Below are positions 1-11,181 of a stretch of 64,000 bases of DNA, in pieces. The DNA comes from Cladopsammia gracilis (Eukaryota > Cnidaria > Anthozoa > Scleractinia > Dendrophylliidae): contig JAJGOT010000114.1 in the NCBI GenBank assembly GCA_022457155.1, positions 699,001-763,000 on the forward strand. The letters are read 5' to 3'. The notes beneath the pieces are model-generated. The model saw only the letters and a program-made list of their open reading frames with translations. It was not told the origin of the DNA and searched no databases. Both the position numbers and the translations under genes were made by a program. Numbering within the stretch: the stretch's first letter is position 1; every line of letters starts with the position of its first letter.

Positions 1-1689
1 ATTAACATGATGCTAGCGTTTTTCGATCGTGTATTATTGAATGCTCGATGAAAGATTGAGCGAGAAGAAGCTATGACAGGAAACTCTATATCCATAACAC
101 TGCGTTTTTTGTATTGTTTTGGCCGCATGCAAAACAAACAGAAAGACAGAGATGGCTAAGTCAAAGTTAAAATTTGCAAATGTAATGATATCAGATCCTG
201 AAAAAAAAAAATAAATAAAAAGGCTGCACGCTGGAGGCGAAATGTTCGCCCCTTAGCAAAATGAAAAATACGATAGAAGTGATTCCGGCTACAAGTGATT
301 CTGGAAATGAATTAAATACAGTATTTCATAAGCAGTTTTTTTATAAGCTAAAAATATCATCAAGTTCAATATTTTGTAGCAAGCGAGTCGATAAATTCGT
401 AATTTTACGCACGCCCACGTATGCAAATGTTTTGGTCAGTTTCATATTTCTTTTTCCTTTGCAGTGGAATATCTAATTTGCTTTCAGTGGCGGCGAATTA
501 GCTTTGTGAACAGAGACAACAAGTAAACGCTAGACCAACGAAAAGAAGCAAATATTTGTTAAAGGCCGTTTAGTATTCTGATTCGAGATGATTAATTTTG
601 CTGAATTTCTGAAATTTGCGGTAAAATAACTGAAAAAAGACTTCAATAAAATGATTTAAATTACAAAAGAACTTTTCAATTTTTTCCTGCTATGTTAATT
701 GCAGTTAAGTCGTATAGTATATTTTTCGTTTCTTTAAAAAATAATGACTTCAAAATATATCGCTTGAAATAGAACTACAAATCTTATCTCCAAAGGTTCT
801 TTTACATATAAGTAGTGTTTCTATCGAGTGAAAAAGGACAATATTACACATGAAAGCAAAATAAAGAAATGAATTACATGGAAAACAGGTTGTAGCGTTG
901 AATATATTGTGATGCTATATAAGCTGCCTGTCATAAAGCGCCGCGAGCTGGTTTGCACCTGCTGAAAGAAACGACCATTTCCTGTTTAACGAGTGCAAGA
1001 CCAACACTTTCGACAAAATTAAGCATATTCTTAGCGGCTATTCCTCTTCAAAAATAATTTTTAATTAAAACACACATGGCCAACACAATGTTTTAGTTGA
1101 ACTTGATGAAATAAACAACTGCCTAGGGGCTAGGTAGCTCGCGTATTCGCCACGCTTTGTCGGGTTACTCGATGTACTGTCTAATCTCGTTTCAAGTTTT
1201 CAAAACGCTTACAGCCATCTGTACTATTCCGTCGCATTTCACGACATCGATTGTTTTTCTTCTTTTACGCGTACAAAAGAGATTTAATGGCGAAAAAACT
1301 GCCCTAAGCAATGCGAGCTGCATGTGGGCCTTCCGATTGGGTAGCCTCACTTTACATCCCATTTCAATTGGCCAAAGGAAAACATTGTGACTCGAAATAG
1401 GCTTTCTTGCTAATATATTCAATAGACGTTCTGTAAACGCCGTATATACGTCACGCGTTTATATTCGGTATACTTTGCCAAATTCGATGCTTGTCTCGCG
1501 CGTACGGTCGAAACGTAGACATGATTTCCTTCAGGTGAAAGCTAAATCTTGGCTTTTGACCAAGCGGCTGCTGCGCACAAACTGACCTTATCACTACGAT
1601 CGACGTCGTGCCGTGAGCTGAATTTTAAAACATTGTTTACAAACTGAAACCTTTTTTTCGCGCTTTAAATTGCGCTTGGAAACATCACA
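1..1689. other. Intergenic DNA upstream of the 1690 gene
   Basis: AT-rich sequence with no reading frame that resembles a protein. The short ORFs here have no recognisable composition or family signature. No tRNA, repeat array or clear TATA box was found. The last few hundred bases must hold the promoter and 5' UTR of the gene starting at 1690. An in-frame TAA at 1666-1668 shows that this gene's coding region does not extend upstream. Confidence 0.6.
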
Positions 1690-4600
1690 ATGGCGTACGC
1701 ATTTGGTGATTCAAGTTTCTTGAAACTACCGCCAATAACTGGTGAAAGTGCGGTCGAAATCGATGACGAAAAGTCAAAACGAAGTTCTAGTGGTGTCGTT
1801 CGCGACAAACACGGACTAGTAAGATTACCTCCGATCGTTCGACTTGATTCACTTCGCTCTACACCGTCAACTGGACAAGCTTTTCCAAAAACGCCAGCTG
1901 AAAGTGAATTTGGGATGTCAACACAAAGATCGAATTCGAAAATTTCGCACAAAATGGACGCTTTACGACAGGGAAGCTCGAAAAAGCTAAGAAAATACGC
2001 CGAGAAACGCGAAGATGAGAAGAAATTATTACAAACGCCAGCTACCAAGGAAACGGTCGAGGTTGAAACAAGCGTTCTTGACAGCGAAGACTGGTCACAC
2101 GCGCATGAAAAAGCAAGGTGTCTTCGGTCGAAGGAAAGATCAGGAGCGCTGTCTTTATACAAAGACTCGTTTGCAAACCGCAGGGGAAGCGCCACATTTA
2201 AAACCACGTTGAAATTATCGAGATCACGTCGACTGGCGAAATCGTCGCCTGAATTAAGCTTATGTAACCGAAAAATCAATTTAAAAAGTCGTGCGGGTGG
2301 AAGTGTCAACGAAAACACTGTTACAACTCTCCCGGCTGGTCTGTCGCCTGAAAACTGTTCACGTACATCACATGCTCGGCTTTCTATTCATGACATTGAT
2401 GGTTCGGTGCTTTCTCGCTTGCAAAACACCGCGAAAATGGACGAAAAACTGACAAAACGCGGTCGGTCTCAAAAGGTTGGCCAGTCTACAACCTACCAAC
2501 CACTAAGCACCCCTAATTCGCCTGTTTGCAGTGAATCTGCTAATAAGGAGCATAAGCAAAAGAGTCGAAAGTCATTGAACGACATCACAGAGACAGTTAA
2601 ACAGTTTATAGACCGACGAAGGCCTTCTATTTCTCCACCTAAGAAGCAAAATTTAGTCGATGAAACCGTGGGACTTAAAATTGAAGGAAAAAGCTGTCCA
2701 CATGCTGAAAGTCGGGAACTTGTGGATGAGCCGCTTGCACGTACACCCACTGTTGCTAATGTTAACAGCTTGCATCCACCCCAACATAACGAAAAGAGGC
2801 ATTCATTGTACGATTTACAACAAATTTTAAGCTTGCTTCAGAGAGAAGATTTGAAACGGCAATCTTCCTCGACATCCTCGCCGCCTCAAAGTTCAAGTGC
2901 TGGGCCGAATGGCAGTGTTGCAAGTAAACCCACCGTGAATGCGTCCGTTTACGATTTAAGAGAGTTCTTAAAGCTAGCGGTCGCAGTGGAAGCATCAAAT
3001 GGCAAGCCAATGAAGAAGCCATTAACGGACAAAACGCAAGGGGAAGCTTCATCAGCGGGCCTTCTCTCCCCTAAACAAGAGCAACGAGAACATCATCACG
3101 ATGGCGCGAGAAAAGGTTCTGTCTACGATTTAATGGAATTTCTATCCCTTGGAAATACTGGGGACTCGGCCTCAGCTTCGACGAGTGAAAACTCGAGCAG
3201 ATCAGCTTCACCACGAGTTTTATTCTCCCCGCGTAGCTCAAAAGAAATGCTTTTTGTTGGTGAACCCACTGAAGCGCGTCGCTCGTCAACGTATGATCTT
3301 ATGGAGTTTTTATCACTGCCCCGTTCGGGAGAAACCTCACGCCCTGAATCAAGACAGAGCAGTACGTCTTCGCAAGGTGACCAGCTCAGTTCTAAAATTC
3401 GTGAAAACGAAAACAGTGCCACTGACAGAAAAAGCAGAGAGGCTAGGAGCCTCTCGGTGTATGACCTCGCTGAATACCTAGCAATAACAACTGGGGTTCC
3501 ACCACTTGTCCGAGTCACGACTTCAGACGAGGAACAAACTGAAAGCCACCCAATTGTTTTAGATTCACCAAGAGAAGGTGAAAGAGGGAACGCATATAAA
3601 AGAGAATCGGTGTATGATTTAAGAGAAATGCTCAATGTTATGCAACAAGAAAACGAGACAAAGCGCGAATCATTGTACAATTTGCCGGAAATTTTGTCTT
3701 ATTTTCAACGCGAGGCTGATGCAAAAGAACAAGAGCGCGAAACTGCTACCCGATCTGCAAACTCCGGTGAAGAGAAAAAACCCCCCTTGACCACTCCTTC
3801 GTCTCCAACCAGTAGTGGATATTCTAGCGATTCACCATCGTCTGCAACAGACTCAAATAGTTTGCAAGCCAACGATACCTCGGCCTCTCGCCAAATGTCT
3901 GTCTATGATCTTAGAGAGTTCCTGTCTTTATACGCCGCGCAAAAAAGTGCGCCAAACCAGCAGATCCCGCTTGCGTTTAAGCGAAAAGCTTCTAATGTCT
4001 CGCAAAGCGCGGTCAGTATTCATGTCACTGACGAATGGAATAGAAGTCTCGACCTAGAAACGGACGATGTGTTTCTCCCAGTGCCGAGGACAGACGAAAA
4101 CGCACCGGAATTGCGCAAGAGAAGCTCTGTGTATGATCTGCGTGAGTTTTTGGACATGTTAAACGCGGACGACTCTCCGTTGAGAAGAAGATTGTCGAGT
4201 GTGTCATCCGCGTCGTCTAAATCTAGCGAAAGTGAGTCCGAGTCGAATCACCCCGGGGAAAAATCGGATACAAAATTAGCTGGCACAAACGAAAGCGTTG
4301 CAACTTCGCGTCCGCAACTTTCACCGCGTCAAGATTCTGGTGGAAGTGTTTCGCTCTATGACCTCGGCGAATTTCTTTCGCTTCTTAACACAGACGAATC
4401 TCCATTAAGACGCCGACTTTCGAGCGCTAGTGACCTTGTGGCACAAGACGATTCAAGAGCGCCAAGAGACCATTCCGAAAAATCATCGCTTTATAGCCTG
4501 GGGGAAATTTTAACCGTTTTGAACGATTTAGAGCAGAAGAGAGTCAATGAAAATGTGTCTGGGGAATCTGAAATTGGATCTGGAGATGAAATTAGCATTC

Positions 4601-4734
4601 CTGTTCCGTTGTTGTCTACGCATAACGAGAAAACAAACACGCAAGCTTTCTCGGCTAGAAAGCGTTTAACGTCGCAGAAATCGCTTACGAGCGTTTCCGA
4701 AAGATCTGAAGTAAAAACAAAACTTTCTCTGTAG
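1690..4734 (+). CDS. Unrecognised 1014-residue disordered protein with eleven S-[VLT]-Y-[DNS]-L motifs
   Basis: This is an uninterrupted ORF in a genome where other genes are split, so it is a single-exon gene or one very large exon. The start is supported by an in-frame TAA at 1666-1668, 22 bases before ATG 1690. No family is recognised. The protein is rich in Ser, Glu, Lys and Arg, with no signal peptide, membrane segment or globular fold visible. Its hallmark is a short motif with consensus S-[VLT]-Y-[DNS]-L-x-E-[FIM]-L, starting at residues 372, 419, 477, 533, 589, 640, 661, 737, 813, 888 and 933. Many copies follow basic residues (KRHS, RKGS, RRSS, KRES, RKRSS), which would suit a basophilic kinase such as PKA. 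Units 813 and 888 share a downstream SPLRRRLSS segment, so they look like a recent duplication. The N-terminus has two LPPI motifs. The motif looks like an amphipathic helix for docking; its function is unknown. A pseudogene is unlikely because the motif is kept while the spacers diverge. Confidence 0.85.
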   Translation: MAYAFGDSSFLKLPPITGESAVEIDDEKSKRSSSGVVRDKHGLVRLPPIVRLDSLRSTPSTGQAFPKTPAESEFGMSTQRSNSKISHKMDALRQGSSKKLRKYAEKREDEKKLLQTPATKETVEVETSVLDSEDWSHAHEKARCLRSKERSGALSLYKDSFANRRGSATFKTTLKLSRSRRLAKSSPELSLCNRKINLKSRAGGSVNENTVTTLPAGLSPENCSRTSHARLSIHDIDGSVLSRLQNTAKMDEKLTKRGRSQKVGQSTTYQPLSTPNSPVCSESANKEHKQKSRKSLNDITETVKQFIDRRRPSISPPKKQNLVDETVGLKIEGKSCPHAESRELVDEPLARTPTVANVNSLHPPQHNEKRHSLYDLQQILSLLQREDLKRQSSSTSSPPQSSSAGPNGSVASKPTVNASVYDLREFLKLAVAVEASNGKPMKKPLTDKTQGEASSAGLLSPKQEQREHHHDGARKGSVYDLMEFLSLGNTGDSASASTSENSSRSASPRVLFSPRSSKEMLFVGEPTEARRSSTYDLMEFLSLPRSGETSRPESRQSSTSSQGDQLSSKIRENENSATDRKSREARSLSVYDLAEYLAITTGVPPLVRVTTSDEEQTESHPIVLDSPREGERGNAYKRESVYDLREMLNVMQQENETKRESLYNLPEILSYFQREADAKEQERETATRSANSGEEKKPPLTTPSSPTSSGYSSDSPSSATDSNSLQANDTSASRQMSVYDLREFLSLYAAQKSAPNQQIPLAFKRKASNVSQSAVSIHVTDEWNRSLDLETDDVFLPVPRTDENAPELRKRSSVYDLREFLDMLNADDSPLRRRLSSVSSASSKSSESESESNHPGEKSDTKLAGTNESVATSRPQLSPRQDSGGSVSLYDLGEFLSLLNTDESPLRRRLSSASDLVAQDDSRAPRDHSEKSSLYSLGEILTVLNDLEQKRVNENVSGESEIGSGDEISIPVPLLSTHNEKTNTQAFSARKRLTSQKSLTSVSERSEVKTKLSL

Positions 4735-4872
4735 CTTTTATCGATATGAAGAAACCAGCTCACAACTTATAAACGTACGAACTTACTACCTTAACCATGT
4801 CGCGATCGATCAGCAAATGAATGCTTGTTTACCAGGTCACGCTGCGTGAAAGAAAATTGTTTTGTTTTATCA

Positions 4873-4878
4873 AATAAA
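4873..4878 (+). terminator. Candidate polyadenylation signal AATAAA
   Basis: This AATAAA lies about 140 bases after the stop codon of the 1690-4734 gene, in AT-rich sequence, and is the first good poly(A) signal downstream. A second AATAAA-containing stretch lies near 5020. Assignment is by position only. Confidence 0.45.
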
Positions 4879-6304
4879 TATTTTTTTAGTTTATTAATTT
4901 TTGGTTGTGTTAAACAATGTCATTTCGCTATGTGTGGCAATTGTCAAATAAGCTCAGCTTCATCGTAACTTATTTTTTTTGTATAACATCATGTAGATAT
5001 ATTGTATAAAACGAAAAAATAAATAGTTGTTTTTAGTTCGATTATTGTAACCGTTGGATTGTCTGCGGCGATTGAGCCATGGTAGATTCTAGACCGGACA
5101 TTTCACCTGTCGAGCGGTGGCAGCGAAAAACTAGAGAATTTGCATAAAAACGATCACGTACCACTTAACCAACGAGATAGATTTGTTTAACTTAAATTAT
5201 CAACTTGTTTTAGCGGAGAAAATTATGATATTGCTATGAGAAGTGGCCACACTGGACATCGCGCTGTATTTTTTTATATCCAGGCACTGCCGTTGATGCG
5301 TTTGTCTGTTAGATCGTTTTCTTGTTTTAAGTTATTTCGTTATATGTTCGTACTGAAATAGACTTCAAAATCGATATACGTATTTGAGTAAGCCGGCCCA
5401 CAATGAAAATTGAAAATCAAATGAAGATTTTGCATTTCATTATTAACATGGCGTTTGTTTTCATCATAAATTCAAAGAGTACATGAAAACTATCCGGTGG
5501 ATTACTCGGTGATTACAATGACGGAAATTATAAGTAGCAAAAGATCGAAGCTGAAAATCCAGCACGTTTTTCAGCGGAACGTGATGTTTTGATTTCACTT
5601 TACTTAAGATTTAGTAAAATCCATCAGTAATTTAATAATTATGTTTACGTCCTCTTTAATAATTTCGGCACTATAAAAATACTGAAATTAATAAACAGCA
5701 GGAAAATGGCTGGTCTGAAAGGAAAGATCATGTTTTTGTGTAGAAGTATCGTTAATCGCTTTCTGCAATGGTTTTCCGATTTTCCAATCAGTTATTCATG
5801 CTTTGGGAAAAAATAAAATAAAATGCGAAATGTGAAAATGTGGTTTGCCGGTTTGCAACTCATTTTTGTAGTTCGTAAATTGCAGCATTTCAGTATCGAT
5901 ATGCAGGGGCGGATTCAGGATTTTTCTTAGGAGGGGGTGCACCTCTAAGGAATGGATAAACTACGTAGTTTTTTTTTTCTTTTCTTTGCAGAATACTAGT
6001 TATATTACAAAGATGCAGGTCATCTCAGGGGGGGGGGGGGGGGGGGGATTGTTGTTTCATTGGCAATCAGTAGAATTCAGTCAGATTTCAAACACAATAT
6101 ATACAGTAACTGTTGTTTCAGAAATAAATTTGGATTTGAATTATTGTACTGATTCAGTATATAGCTTCGATAAATTTAACGTTAAAACATGCATGAAAAA
6201 TTGTTCCCATCAACAGTCGTTAGCGGTCATAAAACGATTCTGCTATACTCACACGCAGTTATTTTCTACCCTATGACATTTCAGTCAGCCACTTTCCGTT
6301 TTGC

Positions 6305-6498
6305 CGGGACGATTCGCAACGACGATTTTCAGCGCAACATGGGTGCACGGACGATTTTCTTCGCAATTTTTTCGTTGCGAGTTTTTGATTCAGCGTCAAA
6401 CTTGCAACGCAAAAACACGAATTTTGCTCAAGTTGTTTCGTGTAACATACCTGTCGTTAATTTTGTTGTGCTAAAAATCGTCGTTGCGAATCGTCCCG
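6305..6498. mobile_element. MITE with CGGGACGATTCGCAACGACG termini
   Basis: The left end CGGGACGATTCGCAACGACG is matched by its reverse complement at the right end, about 25 bases per arm. The interior is short and non-coding. The ORF across it is a by-product of the repeat. Confidence 0.75.
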
Positions 6499-6819
6499 TG
6501 TAACATAAATTAAAGTGATATACCGCAACATTGTGTAAGAGCATTTTTTTTTTTTTGGGGGGGGGGGGGGGCAATATAATTAACAATGTCAAGGCGAAAA
6601 ATTGATCGTACAGTACTGTGTGAAAATGGAATTCAATTTGATTCAAGACTTTGCGCAGGCCTCGAAACTGCTCGTCGCACAGATGAAGTGCATGGCGATA
6701 ACCGACTAATGATTCGGTCAATAATATTTTTACTTGCCTCTAGTTAACGTTATATATCACTGTCAACGCGTTTACTTTTGGCCTCCCTTTCAAATGTAAA
6801 ACTATAAAAACGAACGATA

Positions 6820-6866
6820 AAATCCGACGTTTCGGAGTAGTCATGACTCCATTATCAAGGAAAATA
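6820..6866 (-). ncRNA. Possible degenerate Penelope-type hammerhead motif
   Basis: On the minus strand the segment contains a TTGATAATGG-type box, a short self-complementary stem (GGAGTCATGACTACTCC) and then GAAACGTCGG. This resembles the CUGAUGA / stem II / GAAA order of hammerhead ribozymes known from the terminal repeats of Penelope-like retroelements. The first box is imperfect, so activity is doubtful. Confidence 0.25.
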
Positions 6867-8605
6867 TAAAAAGATCATGCAAATTACAGCATTTAATGTT
6901 ACAGTTTTATGTTTTAAGAAATCCCTTTCAAATGTAAACCTGAAAATGAATGTTCAGTTTAATCTTTGAATATTCTTCAAACACTGAAATGTTTCAGCCT
7001 TTCGGTCTATTGACCTTTTAAAGATTACATATTTACATTCGTTAGTTAATTTACGAATTGATCTCAGGTCATTCACATCTATATCTTGTTTTAACCAGTT
7101 TTTATTCGTAAACTATAAACATGGTCACTCTAAATTTTACCGTCATCGTTTCGTTTGTGTTGATGGGACAGCCTTGTTTTTTGACATCTGTTGTTTTTAG
7201 TAACCTATATTTTGCACTTCCGTGCAAAAAACGCCCCCATGTCTTAAACTTGAGCCTATTTTCACTTCCTTTTTATTTTTATCGCAAGAAAAGTAGACTA
7301 AGCAATTAGTTCTTAAGGTTATCTAAACATAGGAGACGAATTTAGGTATTAATCTGCGTGGGTTGATGTTTTATCAAAGCTTAGCTCGATATCAGTAATA
7401 GTTTTTAGTCACAGCCGAATGACGCAGAGAGACTTAAGGTTCTTAATCGGTTCTTTTAAAACTTCGGTAAATCTATTTGTTCAGCAGTAATGAATTCAAC
7501 GTACAGCCAATAGAGTTTCTTTAAAGTAGCGACACTCTCAAGATAAAGTGAATTGTCAAATAAAGGAAATGAAAGCGGCTGATGAATGGCAAAAACGCGG
7601 CTTAAGTATACATACCAGGATGGAGAGATCCGATGAACAAGAACAAAATACTCTTACAACAGCAAGTAGCACAAACCATGACAAATCCTAAACACAAATA
7701 ATTTATGAAACTTCCATTAATTAAAGGTGAAAAAATTGCTTTTATTTTCGCCTTGATCACGTATTCGACAGCTGCAGTTAATTAACATAACCGATAAAAT
7801 TTTCTCTGTGTTTAACTGCAAGCTGACCATGCGCGGATGAAAATAATCGAGGCGAGGTTTGAAGTGCGCACTTTTGTGCGCCTGTAAAATCGGCAACTGA
7901 GAATTTTAAAAGCAAACTAATTGGAATAACAGACAAACACAGTGACATGACGTTGAGAAAAACTTTATTTTTTTCATATATTACAATAGAAAGAGCCGCA
8001 ATGACGGCTAAATATATTACCGCTTTATCAGTGAGCTCATGACTGTAACTCGGATTGCATGGGACATTGCATGCGAGCAGAACAGCTGCTGGGAACCTTA
8101 TACCTAAAGCAGTTCATACTAAATTGAATGGAGTCGATCCATTATAAGATAAATATAGTCTATAAATAAATAAATTTAAGTTCCAAAGAACTCGGCGCTC
8201 TTTCATGATCAATGGTATTAAAAGCACATCAGAGGTGCACGGAAGAATTAAGAAACAACTGCTTCAAGTACTGCGGCAGACTCGCGGTTACGTAATCAGT
8301 TTTTAGCTCATACTGAAGTAACCCGAGGGACACTCTTTTTTATATAAGAACTTTTTTTATTAGAACGTTGAGGCTAGATTCAGCCGAAATTTTAAGAACG
8401 TGCTCAAAACATCCAAGGCTGAGATTTTGTTAAGAACGTCAGTTTATTTTGTCCTCTTTTATTTTTACAGTTTACCAACTAGGAATAAATTACTAAAGTG
8501 TAATAATTTGGTCAGCTAACATTTACAGTCCCGACTAAGGCCATAATGCTTGAATAGTTTCAATGTTGCAGGTTGTTTACCATATTTTAGAATTACAAAT
8601 TTGTA

Positions 8606-8773
8606 TACAGCTATCTCAATAAACGTTGTCGGATGAAAGCTTAATTTTTATAAAGCCAAGACCGCAACGTTGTATGGGTTAGGGTTAAAAGCCATTGCAT
8701 AAAAATCCCATACTTCCTTGCGGTCTTGGCTTTTCGCCTTTTTCATCCGACAACGTTAATTAAAATAGCTGTA
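8606..8773. mobile_element. Tc1/mariner-like MITE, copy A
   Basis: The termini TACAGCTAT and ATAGCTGTA enclose long imperfect inverted arms (shared core AACGTTGTCGGATGAAA). The interior carries GCCAAGACCGCAA and its complement, making an almost complete hairpin. TA dinucleotides at both ends fit a TA target duplication. A second copy lies at 9381-9539 in the opposite orientation. Confidence 0.8.
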
Positions 8774-9380
8774 TATCACAATTAGGAAAATGGTGGAATC
8801 TTGGTCCATTTATCTTTCAGTCTTTTTATTCAGAAGTATACAATAAATTATGTAAAATCCGACGTTTTTAAGCTCAAATCGCCAAAAAAATAAAGCCTTA
8901 AGTAATTAGACGATCTTATAACTTGAAAAACGAGTGTACTGTATGTAGAGTTTGTACGGATCCATCAGGGGGAATTCGATCTAAACTAATCAGCTGAAAT
9001 CTTAGTATTTTCGAGCCGTAAAAGCTACATTTAATCTAAATGAATTTGAAAACCTTTTTGAGGCAGTCCGTTGGGCCAACTGCCTACTATACGGTTGCTG
9101 CATTTGACACTGTGATCCAGTATTCATATATACCAGTTATCAACACAATTTTATCTTACGTCAGTCTTTCTTTTTCGTATCGATTTATCATACAAGCGCG
9201 CGAGTGATAGACAAAAAATTAAAGACAGCAACTAACGAAGGTTTCAAAATTAATTTATACTTGGTATTACGATTCAAAATGCAAGGCTAGTATAACGGAA
9301 ACTAAAGGTAGATTTAATGGCCAATTTTTCGACAAGGAGAACTAGCCTTGTACAGGGTGAGTGCATGTAGGAGTGAAAAA

Positions 9381-9539
9381 TACAGCTATTTCAATTAACG
9401 TTGTCGGATGAAAAAGGCGAAAAGCCAAGACCGCAAGGTAGTATGGGATTTTTATGGAATGGCTTTTAACCCTAACCCATACTACCTTGCGGTCTTGGCT
9501 TTAAGCTTTCATCCGACAACGTTTATTGAAATAGCTGTA
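9381..9539. mobile_element. Tc1/mariner-like MITE, copy B (inverted relative to copy A)
   Basis: Same termini and core as the element at 8606-8773, but its interior reads as the reverse complement, so the two copies lie about 600 bases apart in opposite orientation. The arms are nearly perfect, which suggests a fairly recent insertion. Confidence 0.8.
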
Positions 9540-11181
9540 TACAACAACTGTTAAAATTTGAATATGGATTACAAGTATATGATTGGCTAATATTAAATGG
9601 GAATATTGTTCAATACAGCTTAGTTAAAGGATTTTTCTTATGCCATGAACGTGTCTTACCATTATTCCGGCGCTTAACATGGCTTCAATGGAAATATCTC
9701 TTTCACGTTATGGAGTGTTTTATAAATTTAGGTGTATTTTTTGGGAGGAAATAATTTTTCTCAAAGGATTCTTAAGAAATATTAAAATTTAATGAAGTTT
9801 TAAAATTAGAATTTGTAGTTAACAATTATAATAGATGAACACTAAAATAGCTCACTGGAGTATCAACCTGGGGTGCTCTTGCGTGGGTATCAACTGTCTG
9901 TTGATGTTCCAAAAATCAATTTCTTTTTCTTCTATCCCTTTTCTCCCACTTTAAAACTCTTAAAATTTCATTGAAATTCACGTTTACCCCCGCCTTAATA
10001 GAGAGCTAAAACAACCACAATGGTGACGGCAGCGAGAACGGCACAAAACAATAGGTTTAATGAGCGAAAACAATGCCTCTGCACGTGTTGCACGCGCGTT
10101 TTACATTTTGGTACATTTCTTTGCCGTTCCCTGCAAAACAACAGCGTCAAATGATCAAATTATCTGGTTTTGTGGAGAACGTTAACACACGACGGTTAAT
10201 TTTCCTTTCTCCCTTTGAACTGGTAAGCTATCCCTTCAAATTTAGCTCCTGGACAATCCAGACACATTAGACAAACTTAACAAATTAGAACAACTGCAAA
10301 GTAGTTTAAAAAAGCGCGAATCCTTTTTTCAAGTGACGTTTTTCATGGCGTTGCTGTCGTCGTTGCTAAAGCTCTCTTATATATTAGCCAACGGGGCGGA
10401 TATAAGTTGTAATCTATATTCAAATTTTAAGAGCCGTTGACTTCAGTGTATATTTTTCACTCCTTCACTGGGTTGGCCTTGTAGAGGACTAAATACTTGT
10501 TCTACTAGTCAAAATTTGCCTTTAATTTTCGCTTTTTGAATTGTTTGTACACTTTGAGTGACGTCTTATAAAAGCATCCCTTCTTTAAGGAGAACCGCAA
10601 CGCGAAATTTATCGTAGTAGCTGCAGTCTATAGTGAATAAAAGTTTGGCCACTTCGAAAAATACCATAATAACCTTTTATGTGCAGGTTCAGCCTCACCG
10701 GGGTGGAATTATTCAAGTCTCCTTTGTTAGAATGGCACAATGGAATTCAGAGTACATGTAGGAACGCTGGGACGTAGCATTGTGTGTTTGTATACACAAA
10801 TGTGCATCGTAACGTATGCAAACTGCCAAGAAGTTGAAGCATAGCACGCGCAGTTCGTTCTGAAAACAAAAGAAATAGGAAAAATCACGCTTACATCAAG
10901 CACCACCCAAACCTGCACTTTAGAGAGTATTATGGTATTTTTCGAAGTGGCTCGATCGATTACTCGACAAAGGCCTAGAGTACCAAATTCCCCCTTCTAA
11001 AAGAAAGTTAGACAAAACTTAGGATCCAAAGAATTCATCCCAGAATGTCGGCACTGTCTCGGTGTATTAAAAGTGACAGTGTGAGTAGAAAATCTGATCT
11101 GAGGAGGGAGTGGGGACAAACGTTTTGCACAGCGGTTTTCTCTATCAAACTGAAGGGACTGGGTCCTTCTCAAATTACAAA

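Larger units (their letters stand above)
4735..11181. other. Intergenic region with MITEs and poly(G) tracts
   Basis: Apart from the mobile elements listed separately, no gene is supported in these 6.4 kb. The ORFs are short and compositionally non-coding. A repeat edge begins near 5905, followed by G homopolymers near 6029 and 6557. The last few hundred bases before 11182 should contain the promoter of the fusion gene. No TATA box was recognised. Confidence 0.6.

Noticed and set aside
1665..2318. Long antisense ORF (217 codons) and others opposite the 1690-4734 gene
   Set aside because: They mirror the Ser- and Arg-rich sense codons. The sense frame is longer, has a start with an upstream in-frame stop and carries the repeated motif.
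6428..6721. ORFs crossing poly(G)/poly(C) tracts, also near 12894, 49078 and 53871
   Set aside because: They consist of homopolymer-coded Pro or Gly runs plus random sequence and match no domain.
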